DNA of 64,000 nucleotides from Rhododendron vialii (taxonomy: Eukaryota; Streptophyta; Magnoliopsida; Ericales; Ericaceae). Every line of letters starts with the position of its first letter. The first letter of the stretch is position 1. The stretch lies in the NCBI RefSeq assembly GCF_030253575.1, contig NC_080569.1:25352001-25416000 (forward strand). The letters run 5' to 3'. The notes under the pieces were generated by a model, which saw only the letters and a list, made by a program, of their open reading frames with translations, did no database searches and was not told the origin of the DNA. Shown here one piece after another: positions 1-10,989 of the stretch. The position numbers and the translations under genes are program-made.

Positions 1-348
1 TAGTCAGGCTGAAACAACTATCAATTCTCAAAAGCCTCCACAATTGAGATTATCTTTGTTCTGATTTAAAACGAATGAATGTTAATGTGGAGACATATAG
101 CAACGGAAACGAAATCTAAAATCTCAGGAATCCTATTAAGTTTTAAGAGACAATACAAAGAAAAAGCCTCTCAAAACTACATCATTGAATACACTGGAAC
201 AACATTTAACATGCCCTGGTGCACACTCAACAACTTTACCAACATATCTATAGAACAGAAACATGTTGACTGCACAAGGTTCTGATGGGAAATATTACAC
301 AGTACGCACAAGATGGAAAGAAAAATAAATACCAGATCACAAATTTAC

Positions 349-424
349 CTGTGTTGAGAAGTGTACCGTCCAGATCAAGAATGACACATGACACTAATTT
401 CCTTAAAGAACTTGCCATTGACAT
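349..424 (-). CDS. FHY: First coding exon of bifunctional FMN phosphatase / riboflavin kinase (partial gene)
   Basis: Reading the minus strand from the ATG at 424 gives a 25-residue start, MSMASSLRKLVSCVILDLDG followed by TLLNT, then a clean donor (ACAG|GTAAAT, exon end 349) that splits a codon beginning with G. The DLDGT core is motif I of HAD phosphatases, with both catalytic aspartates. The residues before it match what I recall of plant FMN/FHY, a two-domain enzyme that hydrolyses FMN to riboflavin and phosphorylates riboflavin. The exon probably starts at 481, after a pyrimidine-rich acceptor (TTGCTTTGTTTTTAG), leaving 57 nt of 5' UTR. The remaining exons lie beyond position 1; 1-348 looks like intron. 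Other HAD enzymes such as plant glycerol phosphatase share DLDGT, but not as I recall this N-terminus. The exon is too short for simple ORF detection. Confidence 0.75.
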
Positions 425-445
425 TGTAATGAATACCCAGCTTTC

Positions 446-481
446 TCAAATGGAAATCATGCTCCAGTTTAGTAGATACAT
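446..481 (-). promoter_or_regulatory. Short upstream ORF in the FHY-like leader
   Basis: The leader part of the exon begins with an ATG (481) that reads 11 codons to a TGA at 446-448, 21 nt before the FHY start codon. If the acceptor at 482-483 is right, this uORF starts on the first exon base, so its presence depends on splicing. A uORF this close can lower translation of the main frame; that effect is inferred. Confidence 0.35.
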
Positions 482-2278
482 CTAAAAACAAAGCAACAGT
501 AGCATCAGGGACACAAGCATCAATATCACAAAGTGGCAACTAAATAGAACTGAAGATGAAACAAAATTGCTCAGATTCTCATATTTAACCACTACAGTTG
601 TTAATTCATGAAATCAATTTTACAGCACAACAATTTGCGGCAGTAAAATTTCAGATCCATTTGCAAATCAAATCGAATCAATAGAAGGAAAACAAGAAAA
701 GACAAGGAATATACATATAATTAAGACATTAAACAGAAGAACAGGTCCCATATCATTGATGCATTAGAAGTACTTAGCAGATTTGTTGAAGATGAAATTA
801 TTTCCTGTGTTTTGGGAAAACATATGTCACTGAGAACGCATATCGTATCTGTATGAGGAACGGGAACGAGAATGTGGTACGCCAAATGCCTAAATTGTGG
901 TACGTTAGGGGTAGGATTCTATAGATAATGCATTTGAACTTACTCTTCCAAGCGGTAAACATCAAGTAAAACTAATGGTTTTTTTTTCAAATCAACCATA
1001 CAAAACACATTTCTAGGAGCATAATACCAATTGTTGATATTTTCTCTAACAAATATTCCACGCCCTCTAGATTTTTACCTTACACTAAGTTCATTTTTGG
1101 GAAAACTTTAGGGGATCGAAATTTACCGTATTGGAATGGAAGTGTACCATGTTTCGTAATGTGCGTACCAAAACATAATTCGCTAGGGTACAAGCGTCCC
1201 ATGGTAACATAGGGGAAAACTCTGATTGGTTACAGAGAAGTTGTAGAAAAAGAAAAGATAACCTGGATTGCTAATATGACAAACACATTTCCTATAGGGT
1301 ACCAAACCATGGAGTTAATGTGGTCACATAAGTTCCTACTCCTCATTAGGAACATAGGGTTTCAGTTTCCAACCTGCATTGAGGCTTCTTTTTCCTTTTG
1401 GACTATGAAGCACTGACACTCCAAATAGGTCGCCAAAACCAAAATCTTAAAATAGAACTAATTACTCTAGAAAAATGAGTAGAGAGAGATGGCCTTTTGG
1501 GTGCTAGCGTGACTTGAAATGGCCAACAGAATTACACATGAGACTTGCAAAACCTGAAAGACCATTGGTGATCTCTGGCAACTGGTTTTTCTTCCCTTCC
1601 TCCCCTTCCCTTCTCTTGGTCTTAATTAGCAGAGCATAAAAAGGCTTTGGCTATTTCCTTAGAGCTTTAACAAGTTTTAAGCGATATATTGATTTGGAGT
1701 GAAGAAAGAAGTTATAAAGAACACCATGTTGGACACACCAAGCAGCTAAAATTCTCTACATATTACCTTCTTCTCTACGAAGAAGCAATATTGTACGTGC
1801 CAAAAGAACCTCTTGAAAAATATGACGTGGCGTATTCTAAAGGAGTGCATTGTTTGTTCTGATGTGCCTGATTTGGCAATAGTGACCCTTCATTAGATTT
1901 AGCTGAAGCTTACCCACATATTGGTAGATGAGCAACAGTTTCCAGAACAAGATTGAACAACTAATAAAAGTCGAACAACAACCATATTGGCATATGAGGG
2001 CATCGACTCGAGCCATATTGGAGACCATTACTCACTTGTCAGTTGTCACAATCAAAGATTGAATCCATCTAAGCCTTTGTTACTTGAAGCATAAATACCT
2101 AAAAGTGCTTGCTAGTAAGATTTAGGACACCATTGATGGGGATTTTCGGCCTTGATAAGGACCTCCAATATTAATGTCGATTCGAGACCTCAATAGAACA
2201 TGAAGACATCGATAAGGAACAACAACACCGCAAAAAAAAAGAAGAAGAAAGAAACTAAAGCTCACTGAATTCACTTAC

Positions 2279-2500
2279 CACAGATAGAAAATCAGTAGAA
2301 AGAAGAGCTCAAATCAAATCGATAGTTCTGATCAGATTAATATCGTTCGCATCGTTGAGAGAGACTGAGAAACCGAAGCTTAAAAAGCTTCTGCGCGTGT
2401 GTTGTTTGTTCTTGAAGTCTTGCTGGAGAGAGGAGAACCTTTCAAGACTCAAGTGCGGTTGGGTCCGGTGTCCGGATCCTCTGCCTCTCCTTTTCTGTCA
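2279..2500 (-). other. Possible non-coding 5' UTR exon of the FHY-like gene
   Basis: On the minus strand a good donor (CTGTG|GTAAGT) ends a stretch at 2279, upstream of the FHY coding exon. Together with the acceptor at 482 it would define a 5' UTR intron of about 1.8 kb. The upstream edge is a guess. Between 482 and 2278 I see no coding sequence; several small open frames there have no recognisable similarity. Confidence 0.25.
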
Positions 2501-2558
2501 CTGTTCTCTGTTCTACTATTCTGTGGCTGCCACGTTGCTAGATCCGAGGACATAGCTC

Positions 2559-2829
2559 TGCTCGTTTTGAGATTTTAGATTTTCTCTTTGCATGACGGTC
2601 TCCAATAAATTTTCTCACAATTGTTATTTTTATTTTTCTGTCTATCTACTCATTACCTAAAATCCCAAAACCAAAATCTTTAAACGAACATTCGGCCATG
2701 TTCGTTTTGGAATTTTGAATTTTAGATTTTCTTTCTACGAACAATCCATAATAAATTTTCTCTAAATTATTATTATCATTTCTCTATCTACTTCTTTCTG
2801 CTTATTACCTAAAATTCCAAAACGAACAT
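2559..2829. repeat. Two adjacent foldback MITE-like units
   Basis: At 2698-2829 the ends are inverted copies (ATGTTCGTTTTGGAATTTT on the left, its reverse complement on the right), giving a hairpin-forming unit of about 132 bp. A diverged copy lies immediately upstream (about 2559-2690) with the same interior. No transposase sequence is present. Confidence 0.55.
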
Positions 2830-3239
2830 TGTGCTACAGTGACAGATTTTGTGGTCAACGCACAAAAAATGCATTGGCAGAAAATATTCCTCTCTTACAT
2901 TTCTTTTTTATTGAAAATTGATTTTTACATCTTTTTATAATTCACACTCCATTTTTTGTCTTTATTTCACTTAAATTTATTATTTTGTCCTTTACTCAAT
3001 ACACTTTTTCACAAATCCAAAAGCAATATTATAAATTCATGTGGATAAAAACAAAAAAAAAAGTGTAGATGATTAAAAGGAGAGTGTGAAAATTATTTTA
3101 TTTTTTATTTTTGGGTACATCGAAATTCAATACCTCTATTACACCTGATTATCATGCTAAAAAAATTCCTCTCTCATTGTAGAGGAGAGAATATTCAGCG
3201 GCAACATGAGAATGTGCTCTTCCCATAGAACCCATTCTG

Positions 3240-4015
3240 ATGGTAGTAGTCGGGACCGATCCAGGAATTCTCTTTAGTGGGGGCATTAATTTTTACTACA
3301 CTTGAACAAAAATTTACTATAATCAAGCATAATATAAATTTAAACTACATTATATGAGAAAAGGGAAATAATTTCAAAAAAATTCCTAAAAATAAACGCA
3401 AAAATAGTTATAATCCCTTTACGGCTTCTCTCATGAGAGCCACCATCAAGGGGCAAAATTGGAAAAAATAATGCTCATATTTTTTCATTAGTGAATTATT
3501 TATAATGTGATTGTGTGTGCTTATAACATTGTTCAAAAAATTAAGTACTCCAATTTTTAATCAATTTGAATAGATAAAAAGATCTTTTTCTGATCATATT
3601 ATTGTAAAGGGTCATAGTTAATTTTTGTCTTTAGAGATCCCATATGACTCTCATAGAACCAAATGAAGAGCAGAAACTTAAGTGCTCTAATTTTCAATTC
3701 GTTTGAATCAATACAAAGATCTTATTTTTTTAATCATTTTATACTAAAGAGTCATACTCCGTAATTAATTTTTGGTTCTAGAGCTTTCAAATGAGAACCC
3801 TAAGAGAGCCGTAAACTTAAATGAAAAGCAGATATTTAAAAGTTCCAATTTTCAATCTGTTTGAACTGATGCGAAAATCATATTTGTTTGATCATTTTAT
3901 CCTTAAAAATCATAATTAATTTTTAACTCTAGAGCTCTTATAATTAATTTCTGAATTAATTTTTGTAAACAAAATAATTGAATTGAGTGGGGGCACGTGC
4001 CGCATAGTGCATCCA
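3240..4015. repeat. AT-rich repeat with about three internal copies of one unit
   Basis: A motif of the form 'ctccaatttt.aat..gtttgaa....a.aa.atctt' followed by 'atcatttta...taaag.gtcata.ttaatttt' recurs near 3550, 3690 and 3845. The stretch is bracketed by direct copies of AGTGGGGGCA (about 3278 and 3988). The left end (GGACCGATCCAGGAATT) resembles the ends of plant hAT elements. The same motif recurs inside the elements at 41.7-42.5 kb and 51.4-51.85 kb. Confidence 0.45.
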
Positions 4016-4136
4016 TCAGTGTTTTGAGCTGCTCATCCTGGTTGACTCGTTTAGTTTGAAAAAAAATTCATAGTAAAAAATAAGATTGTTCGGACGCCAA
4101 CACTTACGTAAACGAATTAACGGAATAAAAATTTTC

Positions 4137-4507
4137 TAAGGGGTCGTTTGGCATTTTAATTAAGCCAGAAAGATTTTTTTGTCCTTATTTAAAAAATCGA
4201 ATTTGGTAGTTTTTCGTTAATTTTTTGAGGATTATTGTTTTTTCATGACGAGAGGAATATAAAAATAAAAAATTACGATCAAAATCTATTTTTTTTGAAT
4301 AAAGACAAAAAAAAATTGACTTATTGATTTATTTTTGTCTTTATTCAAAAAAAAGAGTTTTAATCATAATTTTTTACTTTTTAGATTCGTCTTATCATGA
4401 ATAAATAATAATCCTTAAAAAATTGACAAAAAAACTAGCAAATACGAATTTTTGTAATAAGGACAAAAATACTTTCTGACTTAATTAAAATGCCAAACCA
4501 CCCCTTA
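4137..4507. mobile_element. Foldback MITE, about 370 bp
   Basis: The left end TAAGGGGTCGTTTGGCATTT is mirrored by the right end (AAATGCCAAACCACCCCTTA). The arms continue inward over most of the length, with one mirrored centre near 4320. No open frame. The target duplication is ambiguous. The interior (TCATGACGAGAGGAATA and its mirror) resembles the foldback at 30.05-30.44 kb, so they look like one family. Confidence 0.65.
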
Positions 4508-5129
4508 ACCTTATTCTGAATTGTAGCCATTCAACATTTTCTCAAGAAAACCACGTTCCGCTAATGTAGAGCCAACGTTCGATTATGTGATTTTTTAAAC
4601 GGACGACAAACTCGATGAATTGAACAAAATTAATGGTTTCGATCACAATACTAAAGCCTGAGATGGCACCCTGGTGTGCCCCAGCGTACACTCTCAAAAG
4701 TTTTTCTACGAAAACTTATTTAATCAAAATTCAATTCAATTATAATTAACATCGGATCCATACTGAATCCACTTTTATGATAGACAACGTTTGTTTGTTT
4801 GTTTTTTTTTCAGCAAAAATTGCTTATATTTTCAGCTCGTTGAGAAATTTAACCAAGCTAAAAACCACGTTGATCAAATTTCCATTAATATAGTTTTGGA
4901 ACATATCTACATTGAAAAAAATTGACGCACACATGCTGGGTGAAACCATATATTACTGGACTCAAATTGTCACCTCGAAACCCATATATTGGAAGACAAA
5001 TATACTCCGATCTGTTTCTGATAATTGCGAACAATGCTTTCGATAATTAAGGAACAGTTTACTTACCAATAATTCAAATACTCCTCACACAACTGAAAAG
5101 ATTACAAGAATTAGTGGAGTAATTAGGTC

Positions 5130-5375
5130 CTGTTCTAGAACACCTTCTTAAAAAATAAAAAATAAGTACTTATTTCACATTTTCAAACTAAAAAATAGAG
5201 TAAATAAAAAATAATTTTTAAAATTTTTTTGAATCGTATAAAAGATCTCATCGAGATATTTCAAATTAGATCCATATTACATATTTTTAGATTTCAATAA
5301 ATCTATTATTTTTTAACTTAAAATTGCCTTCTTAAAAAATAAAGACTTATTTTACGTTCCGGAATGGGCCTTTTA
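5130..5375. repeat. Copy of a 'gttcc-agaac' AT-rich MITE family
   Basis: Inverted ends built on AAGTACTTATTTT and a GGAATGGGCC-type right edge. The same ends and the interior 'aatttcaaactc' recur in the cluster at 56.7-57.6 kb. No coding potential. Confidence 0.5.
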
Positions 5376-5436
5376 GTATATCAGTGATTCTAGTAGTATT
5401 TTTTTTTGCCCCGGGAGGCATGAAATGATTACCTTT

Positions 5437-8400
5437 CTAGCTTTTAAATATAATCTCTGCACAAGATGAGGATCTGGGGAAGTTCAAAAATCTTGGACCC
5501 ACTGGATGGAAGTCCTCCGGCCTAAATGCACAGAAAACCCTCCTCTCCAACACCCTTGCATTCTTAAGCAGAAACCCCACAAGTGCAATCACAAAGTCGG
5601 ACCGACCACCCTCTGCCTTAAAGCCGACTACTTTAACAGTCTTGAGACTCGGCAAAGAATTCTCGAAATTCATGCTCTTTGAATCCAGGTATTTCGCCAC
5701 ATATTAATCAATCTTCCGAGAAGATTTCACATCAAACACAAACTGCAATGACGGTAACACTAAGAGAAATGAAGAAACTTCAGACAAAGAATGAGAACGC
5801 TTTCTAAAGTAGGAATATCTGACCGCAAACCACATAAAGTGCAATATGTGCTGCACTTTTTGCAGTGATTGTAGAACCAGTTCCAATTTTTTTCCGAGGA
5901 AGAACCATCCCCATTTTCATAACAAAAAATTGAGGCAATTGACTAACTTCTTCCATCTCTTTTGAATCATGCCAACCTCAAAAATCCAGTCAATGGCCTA
6001 GTTCTACTGAGAGGAAATGAAGGAGAAAAAATACAAGTGAGAAACTATCTGTCCTCTTAGCAAAAAATTCTCTGTCCTACTCTAAGAGAGTAATAAAACC
6101 TCATTTATGGCATTAGCAACAAAATGGTAATTATTCGAGGAAAACACACCTTTGTACTGCGAGGCGGTGTAATGTCTATCACTAATGTCTCTAAATCTGA
6201 CGAACAACGTAGCAAGCTTGCTATCCCAGGGAAGTCCCAGCTATTCAAGCATGTGTCGAGTATCAAATGATGGCAGTTTGACATTGGAGAAGGCAATCCT
6301 CTCATCTCACATATTGACAACACCTTGACACACGAGCAAAAGTTAGAACAGCACAAACAGAGTCAAGTGAAAGCATACTACTAACAGTGCTATTTTCAGC
6401 ACAAACAAAAAAAGGAAACAATTGTTTAAGACATTACAGTTGTCAAATATAATGCACGCAAAGTAAAGAAAATACTTGCAAAATATCTTGATAAAAAATC
6501 CTCTAACTAGTTGCCAGTACACCTTGGTCACAATTACCAACAGAACCACACGGCAGTTCTTGTTTCAACATTGAGAATACCTACTGAAGATCTTTCCATC
6601 CTGCACCCGAATTGGGGAATTAATTCCTCATAGAATAATGAAGAATTTCACGGAAGTGTTGTGGCAAAAAAAACATCCAGAAAACATGAAACAGTTAGCT
6701 AGGAGTGGAGAACTTTAGTTTCTCACTAAGTAAGACGAAGACTGTATTAGAAGACCATCAAGGGGATAACGCCCATCTACAAAAGAAGGCTAAGAAAGCA
6801 AACAAGATAAAAGAGGAAGGCAGAAAGAGCCATGTGAGGAATGTGCTTGAGTGCATGTAACCCAAAGAGACGCAAAATTGGGAACAGAACAAATGATAAG
6901 ACTCAAAAACAAATAGGCTCAATGAAGAACAACGTAAGCAAAACTAAGCAGCAATGCAGTGGGAAACCTGGTACGTTAACTGAAAATTGTTGTTGTAAAT
7001 GGGAGAGAAGCCTTACTTTTCATACTAGAAGGTCTGAAGATAAGTCATATTGGTGGGGAAAAAATCATGGATCTCCCCGTGGTCATCGAATAATGATCAT
7101 ATTTCTATCATCTCGAAGCATTTATGCCTATGGGAAATTAGGCTAAATATTTACCATCAGTGGACTCTTATATCCTCATGGGTAGAAATAGGTTGAGGAG
7201 CCGGATACTAAGACTCCCTTGGATCGAGGCTTCGTTTGAATCGAGTTTTGGATTTATCACGCACCCGCACCCACTCACGCACAAACATATAAGGAGGCGA
7301 TGGTATTGCTCATATTCATGGTCTTAATGAAGTAATGTCAGGTGAATTAGTAGAATTTGAAGAGGGTACAATCAGCATTGCTTTGAATCTGGAATCAAAT
7401 AATGTATCTTCCTAAGGCCAAGTCCAAACTTTGGCCAAGCCAATGGATTGTACTCCTCACCAATAGGGTTCCTACCAGCTTGTAAGTCCACAACAATGCA
7501 AATGGCTTCTATTCCAAATATATTACAACATAACACTAGCACCTACACAACCCTATAGTAATAAGATTGTCTTCAAAAAGAATTAAAAATACTTGGGAAT
7601 TAGTCACACGATTTCACGTAAGTCTTTCATTGGGCCACAAACTAAAGGGCATACCCAGTGCACCAAGCTCCCACACATACAGGGTTTGTGGAAGGGTCGA
7701 TGTGCGCTGCCTTCCCCTTGCAAGCTATGAGGCTGTCCCTACAAATCAAACCCATGACCTTCAGACGAACAACACTTCCTCCTAAAACTAATTCAACTTT
7801 TCTTCACATTAACTTAAGAATGGATGTGGGTCTTAGGCTATCAGGTCATTGAAAAAATATACAAATATTATAATCAAAAGTGATTCAAATACCCTGTGTA
7901 TTCAATCTTTAGAGTTCCAGAGATTTCTATAGCAAACTAATACTGCATGAAAATCCAGAAAAAAAGGTAACAAGAAAAGAGAGAGGCCTATCTAGTAAGT
8001 GAAGGAGGAAGGACAAGTTGGCAGCATATTATACTACAATTCCTAGATTCAAATTGCTACGCAAGTTTTTTCTTAGACAGTGAATATGAATGCCCATTTG
8101 TCAAGATAAGCTTATATAACTGCAAATACAATGTTGAAACAGAAAAGACCTCACCTGAATACACCACTGCCCGATCATGAGTTTCTTAACATGAGGAAGG
8201 TTCTCAAGGATTTCCCTCAACATCCCCTGATACTCTTCATAGTTAAACCCATCAAGCTCCACTTCACAATCACTCGATAGCTGAAACATGAGGGTAACAT
8301 CAACCAAACCCGATACATTTCTCACCCGACAATGCTTCTCATGCAACAACCCAAGTATCTGCAACGACTGCAAATTACGACCAGAGATCTCCAACACACC

Positions 8401-9257
8401 ACGATCACCCCAATTGTCATTTACCACTAACTTCCTCAAACTCGCCAATTCAACATTCAAGCGCCTAATCCCAGCACACTTATACAGCTCTAAAGACTCC
8501 AAAACTGGAGCACCCAACAAAACGGTTTTCAACAACTCATCACTCAATTTGGCATAACTAATCGATAACGTACGAAGAAATTTCCAGTTAATAGACCCAC
8601 TAGGACTAACATCACATTAACTGATGCTCAGTTTCTTCAACAACCCATATCTGTGAATAAACTGAGGAAGTTTATAAAAATACACGCCGGGATACCTCTC
8701 GTCCTTGTGGAGCGTGTAGAGGTCCAGTTTGAGTTCTTCCACCTTGTGTCTCGTGGCGAAATGGAGCCACCCGTAGACTCGGGACTGGTAATGGATAGTG
8801 CAGTTGAAGTCGAGATGGAACTTTTTTATATCGGAGTTGCTGTAGAGGAGCAGGAATTGGGTGACGAAGGAGACGAATTCGTGGAGGCCGCGGCGGAAGG
8901 ACCAGAGGCGGAAGAGGAGGGTGGGGACGGCGGTCCAGAGGCGGCGCCAGCGGTTGGAGATGAGGGCGGTGGCGACGGCGTGCTCGGCGGGGAGGAAGGA
9001 GAGGATGTGGAGGAGGATGGGGTCGGGGAAGGTGGAGATTAGGTCTGGGTTGTGAACAGGGTTGATGTGGTTTTGGGGTGTTTGAGGGGTGGTGGTGGGG
9101 TGAGGGCGTGGCTGGTGACTTCGTCGGTGAAGTCGTCTTCGGCGGCGGAGTTGTAAGATAGTTCGTGGCTGAATTGGAGGGTATCGGTCTGAGTGGGAGA
9201 GCCATGGCGAGGGGAACTTGAGAGATTCGATTTCAGTTTACGGGAAATGACACTCAT
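5437..9257 (-). pseudogene. Decayed F-box/LRR/FBD gene
   Basis: Minus strand, same three-exon plan as the intact gene at 30.7-34.9 kb. Exon 1 (to 8155, donor CAG|GTGAGG): an F-box (PDLISTFPDPILLHILSFLP, ending NRWRRLW, about 9045-8920) followed by LRR-type sequence. Exon 2: 6323-6150, both splice sites good, 58 codons. Exon 3: FBD-like end in PRSSS, 5700-5437. Defects: the F-box frame has no ATG and is open only to a stop at 9238-9240. A plausible start (9257, MSVISRKLK...) is in another frame, implying a frameshift or an unseen splice near 9060. An in-frame TAA at 8617-8619 sits where the paralogue at 30.7 kb has Leu and the one at 41.5 kb has Asn. A further TAA (5704-5706) precedes the FBD part. 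F-box proteins are substrate receptors of SCF ubiquitin ligases; this copy is unlikely to make one. The GC-rich frames on either strand over 8650-9205 are shadows. Confidence 0.8.
7640..7790 (-). mobile_element. tRNA-derived SINE, Au-SINE-like
   Basis: On the minus strand a tRNA B-box-like segment (GGTCATGGGTTTGATT) is followed by a body ending GTGCACTGGGTATGCCCTTT. That 3' end matches what I know of the widespread plant Au SINE. It lies in intron 1 of the decayed F-box gene. The 5' end is not sharply defined. Confidence 0.55.
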
Positions 9258-10980
9258 ACAACCGTTGTATGTGTTGTGTAACTAATTCTTCTAACCGTTC
9301 AGATGTGTTTAGACGCTTTAGAATTTAAAAAAACTCTTTTAATGAAAAGTTTAACTCTTCCAAAGAAAAGTTTGAACGAATCTTCACCATTTATTTCAAC
9401 AATAGACGGCTGGAGATTGGTTGTGTTTGATGTTTTGCACAACCGTTGTGCATGTAGCATCTTTGTTCAGTTTATAACTTTATTCTCCTTAAGTATGAAT
9501 CCGAAGAATAACAGAATAATTTTGTTTGAGATTGATTTATTATTCACGGATAGCCATGATTCTCCTGTTTACCGAGCCACGCGATCTTGCTTGTCTGTTT
9601 TGACTTTGGATAGTTCAAATTTTAATGTAATCAGAGAAGAGATTTCCAAAAAAAGATTTATTAAAATCTGGAGTGTCCGGATTCACCTCCGTAAAAACTT
9701 GCTCCTATTTCATAGACTAGTTTGGTTACCCTCTTTGGTTGGTAGAAATTATGTAGAGTCCATATAATCAATACACTTTTTCATAATAGTAGTTAATTTG
9801 CGGTGGAATCTACACAATTTTCACAAATTACATGGAGGGTAGTATTTACCCTATTTGAAAAAGGGTGAACAAATTTATTCTCATTTTGTTTACCCTCTCT
9901 ATTTGCTGTGGTTGGTAGAAATTATGCATCATCCATATAATCAATACACTTTTTAATAATAATGAAATTAATTTGTGGTGGAACCTACACAATTTCGGTT
10001 AAGTCTCTATCTGTAAATTTCTTATTGGGTAAGTTTACAGAGGTATGGGATATATAATAGGAGCGGTATATGGTTCAAGACGAGATTATTAGGAATGATT
10101 AGTTATGCCTGATTTGTTTGGATAAGGGATGCAGGAATATATGGATAATGACATTTTCGTAAATAGTGTTTTACATTTTTATGTAATTAAGAATGACGAA
10201 TCCATAAGTTAAAAATTATTTATTTATTTTTGTCTTTATTCAAAAAATTATGAGTTTTGATAAAAATAAGCTATAAAAGTTTGACGCAAAACTAACAAAT
10301 AAAAAAAATTAAATGAAGTAAAAAAATAAGTCAAAGTGATTTTTAATCCACATCTAGCCTCAGTTTTCTAATAGAATGAAAAATAAGTGCTTGAAGTTAG
10401 AATATCATTGTTTAATTATTGGTGATTTATCTATATTGACAAATTATGTGTAGTTTGGATTATTCCAGTTTAAATAATATCAAGCTAAATTTTTGTCTTG
10501 TACATTAAAGTAATTAATTTTGGTTGTGTATAGATGGAGCATAATCACGAGGGAGACGAGAAGACGGACTTTTGGACTTTAATCGCCTACGTAATCTAGC
10601 TCAAATAAATTTGGATATAACGTGGATGTTATCTGTTTTTGTTTCCTTATTTCCTTACTTTTATGGGACATGAATAAAAAATATATACATGGTTTATTTT
10701 GAATATATGTCACAGTGACACATGGATGGTTGCCCAAATAAGAATCTTGAAATCGATTGGTCAAAATAAAAAATGCAAATTGTCCAACAAAAATTTGAAA
10801 ATGCAATTCAACAGATCAAGTTTTTCACCTATGGGTAAAATTGAAAAATGCAATTTGCTATTCTATTTCTTGTTATTTTCCAATCAAACAATTGAGATCT
10901 CATGATTTAATTCTTACGTAATCGAACGCCCTATTACACGTGGATTACACTTGGGATTATTAATTTCCGATCCCACCCCT
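9258..10980. other. Intergenic, with a ~110-bp direct duplication
   Basis: No gene recognised. A segment starting TTGGTTGGTAGAAATTATG and running through CCATATAATCAATACACTTT to 'ggtgga..ctacacaattt' occurs at about 9735-9825 and again, diverged, at about 9910-9998. Around 10190-10330 there is a degenerate AT-rich MITE-like stretch (TTTGTCTTTATTCAAAAAAT). An open frame at 9303-9767 resembles nothing I know. Confidence 0.45.
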
Positions 10981-10989
10981 TGCTAATTC

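Noticed and set aside
8653..9205. Long GC-rich open frames on both strands (129 and 177 residues)
   Set aside because: They are out-of-frame shadows of the F-box exon; the third minus-strand frame gives a clear F-box.
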